Shown: positions 5,950 through 6,833 of the stretch, in pieces
Layout of the letters: the number at the start of each line of letters is the position of its first letter
Numbering within the stretch: the stretch's first letter is position 1
Assembly (NCBI GenBank): GCA_029865665.1
Contig: JARXAV010000093.1
Location: forward strand, 1-6,833
Direction: 5' to 3'
Source of the DNA: Flectobacillus sp.
GTDB taxonomy: Bacteria > Bacteroidota > Bacteroidia > Cytophagales > Spirosomataceae
Length of the DNA: 6,833 nt
Program-made: the position numbers and the translations under genes
Notes under the pieces: generated by a model
The model's input: the letters and a program-made list of their open reading frames with translations, nothing else
Databases searched by the model: none
Told to the model about the DNA's origin: nothing

Positions 5950-6833
5950 TTATGATACCGTTATCCGAATCGCTTTTAGCCCATATACTCCTTGCATTTC
6001 TTCAAGCTCAAGGTATTCAATTTCTTGATTAACAAGCCCTTTGCTATGCAAAAACTCAATATACCCAAGGTAATCATCTAGGTCTTTTACATTGCCATAA
6101 ACGATGGCTATTTTCCCTGGCTGGGTTAGGCGTTCGCCAGTTCCCTTTATGAGTGCTTTGTCGATACGTTTTTTCATGATTTCGTATCGTAAATTATATG
6201 CCCCCTCCGTATCAAATCGACGTTCATCTTTTCTGAAACTAATGTCAATTGAATTACTATGAACCAATATTAATTGGGTAGTTTCTAGTGCAATGGGCAA
6301 ACTTCCCAGTAATATTCTGGTAATTTGGGTGATTTCGGCCATAGAAGTTAATTGCCAAAGTCGCAAATTACGGAGATAAATGGGGTTATACACTTGATTC
6401 GGACAGATACTTTGTCCGACATAAATGTTGTATTCTACACCATCCGTTTTGTACTTCTCAAAATAGTTTGGATACGCCTGCTGTATCTTTTCTTTTTCTT
6501 CTTCAAGATAGTTACTCACCGTTGTATTGATCGTATTTAGGCTATCTTCAAATGCCTTACGAAATTCATAGACTTGACCAAAATTATGTTCGGTTACAAC
6601 AAAATAATAAGAAAGTGCAGTATGGTCTGTTCCATTTAAATCAAGTAAATGTTTGAAAATTGGTTCGATTTCTTCTGAGAAAAAGTAATTTAAATGGATT
6701 TCATCATCGGGCGAAATTCCATCTTGAATCAGTTTTAAAAACTGTTGATTTTTGAATGCTAATTCTTCAATAATAGGTAAGTCTCGCTCTTGCTGAATGT
6801 GTTGCAAGGTAGCGTCTATGATGTGTAATTGCG
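5950..6833 (-). CDS. C-terminal part of a soluble protein of unknown function, 5' end off the window
   Basis: The frame is open from the right edge to the TAA at 5952-5950, giving about 294 residues. The first possible start inside the window is a TTG at 6807-6805. Coding sequence continues in frame beyond it (QLHIIDAT before LQHIQQERD), so I take the true start to be off the edge. No signal peptide or membrane segment is seen. The visible part is mostly helical at first (a charged run EEEKEKIQQAYPNYFEKYKT). It then has YVGQSICPNQVYNPIYLRNL, a segment FRKDERRFDTEGAYNLRYEI, and a C-terminal alpha/beta section with PGKIAIVYGNVKDLDDYLGY and ELEEMQGVYGLKAIRITVS. I do not recognise a catalytic motif. 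The block resembles, from memory only, C-terminal regions of long GAF-domain proteins in Cytophagales; I give that guess little weight. It is followed by its own likely terminator. Confidence 0.8.
   Translation of the reverse strand, partial: QLHIIDATLQHIQQERDLPIIEELAFKNQQFLKLIQDGISPDDEIHLNYFFSEEIEPIFKHLLDLNGTDHTALSYYFVVTEHNFGQVYEFRKAFEDSLNTINTTVSNYLEEEKEKIQQAYPNYFEKYKTDGVEYNIYVGQSICPNQVYNPIYLRNLRLWQLTSMAEITQITRILLGSLPIALETTQLILVHSNSIDISFRKDERRFDTEGAYNLRYEIMKKRIDKALIKGTGERLTQPGKIAIVYGNVKDLDDYLGYIEFLHSKGLVNQEIEYLELEEMQGVYGLKAIRITVS

Noticed and set aside
6352..6540. Plus-strand open frame with a hydrophobic F-rich tail
   Set aside because: The phenylalanine run is the complement of the Glu/Lys-rich helix of the minus-strand gene.
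6805..6807. TTG start of the rightmost gene
   Set aside because: Protein-like sequence continues in frame to the window edge without a stop, so the gene is simply truncated by the window.

Overview
This is an AT-rich window, most likely from a Bacteroidota chromosome. An order such as Cytophagales is possible, but that rests only on remembered protein style. The support is TAA as the terminal stop of all four genes, A-rich leaders with little Shine-Dalgarno signal, and the flavour of the RND pump and TPR proteins. No mobile element, CRISPR array, tRNA, rRNA or phage gene is visible.

Left part (1-4155, + strand): the last two genes of an RND efflux operon. First comes a periplasmic adaptor (membrane fusion protein) whose first few codons lie off the left edge. 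It is followed 11 bases later by an AcrB-type inner-membrane permease. The permease reading frame is interrupted by one in-frame amber codon (TAG, 2146-2148) at the start of transmembrane segment 3. Both sides of the TAG are in the same frame, and the six codons after it continue the family motif. All proton-relay residues are intact (D401, D402, K929, R959 and T966 in the restored numbering). It is therefore a very recent pseudogene, a single-base sequence error, or a read-through case. No outer-membrane TolC-like partner lies in the window; it would have to be upstream of the left edge or elsewhere.

Middle (4156-4241): a short convergent intergenic stretch with a hairpin that can terminate transcription from both sides.

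Right part (4242-6833, - strand): a cytoplasmic protein made almost entirely of twelve 34-residue TPR units, then a 295-base intergenic stretch rich in small inverted repeats and holding a likely terminator. Last is the C-terminal part of a soluble protein of unknown function that runs off the right edge. Nothing seen ties these two minus-strand genes to the efflux operon.

The one observation that clearly merits follow-up is the amber codon in an otherwise perfect pump gene. I do not see evidence for a new biological system here.
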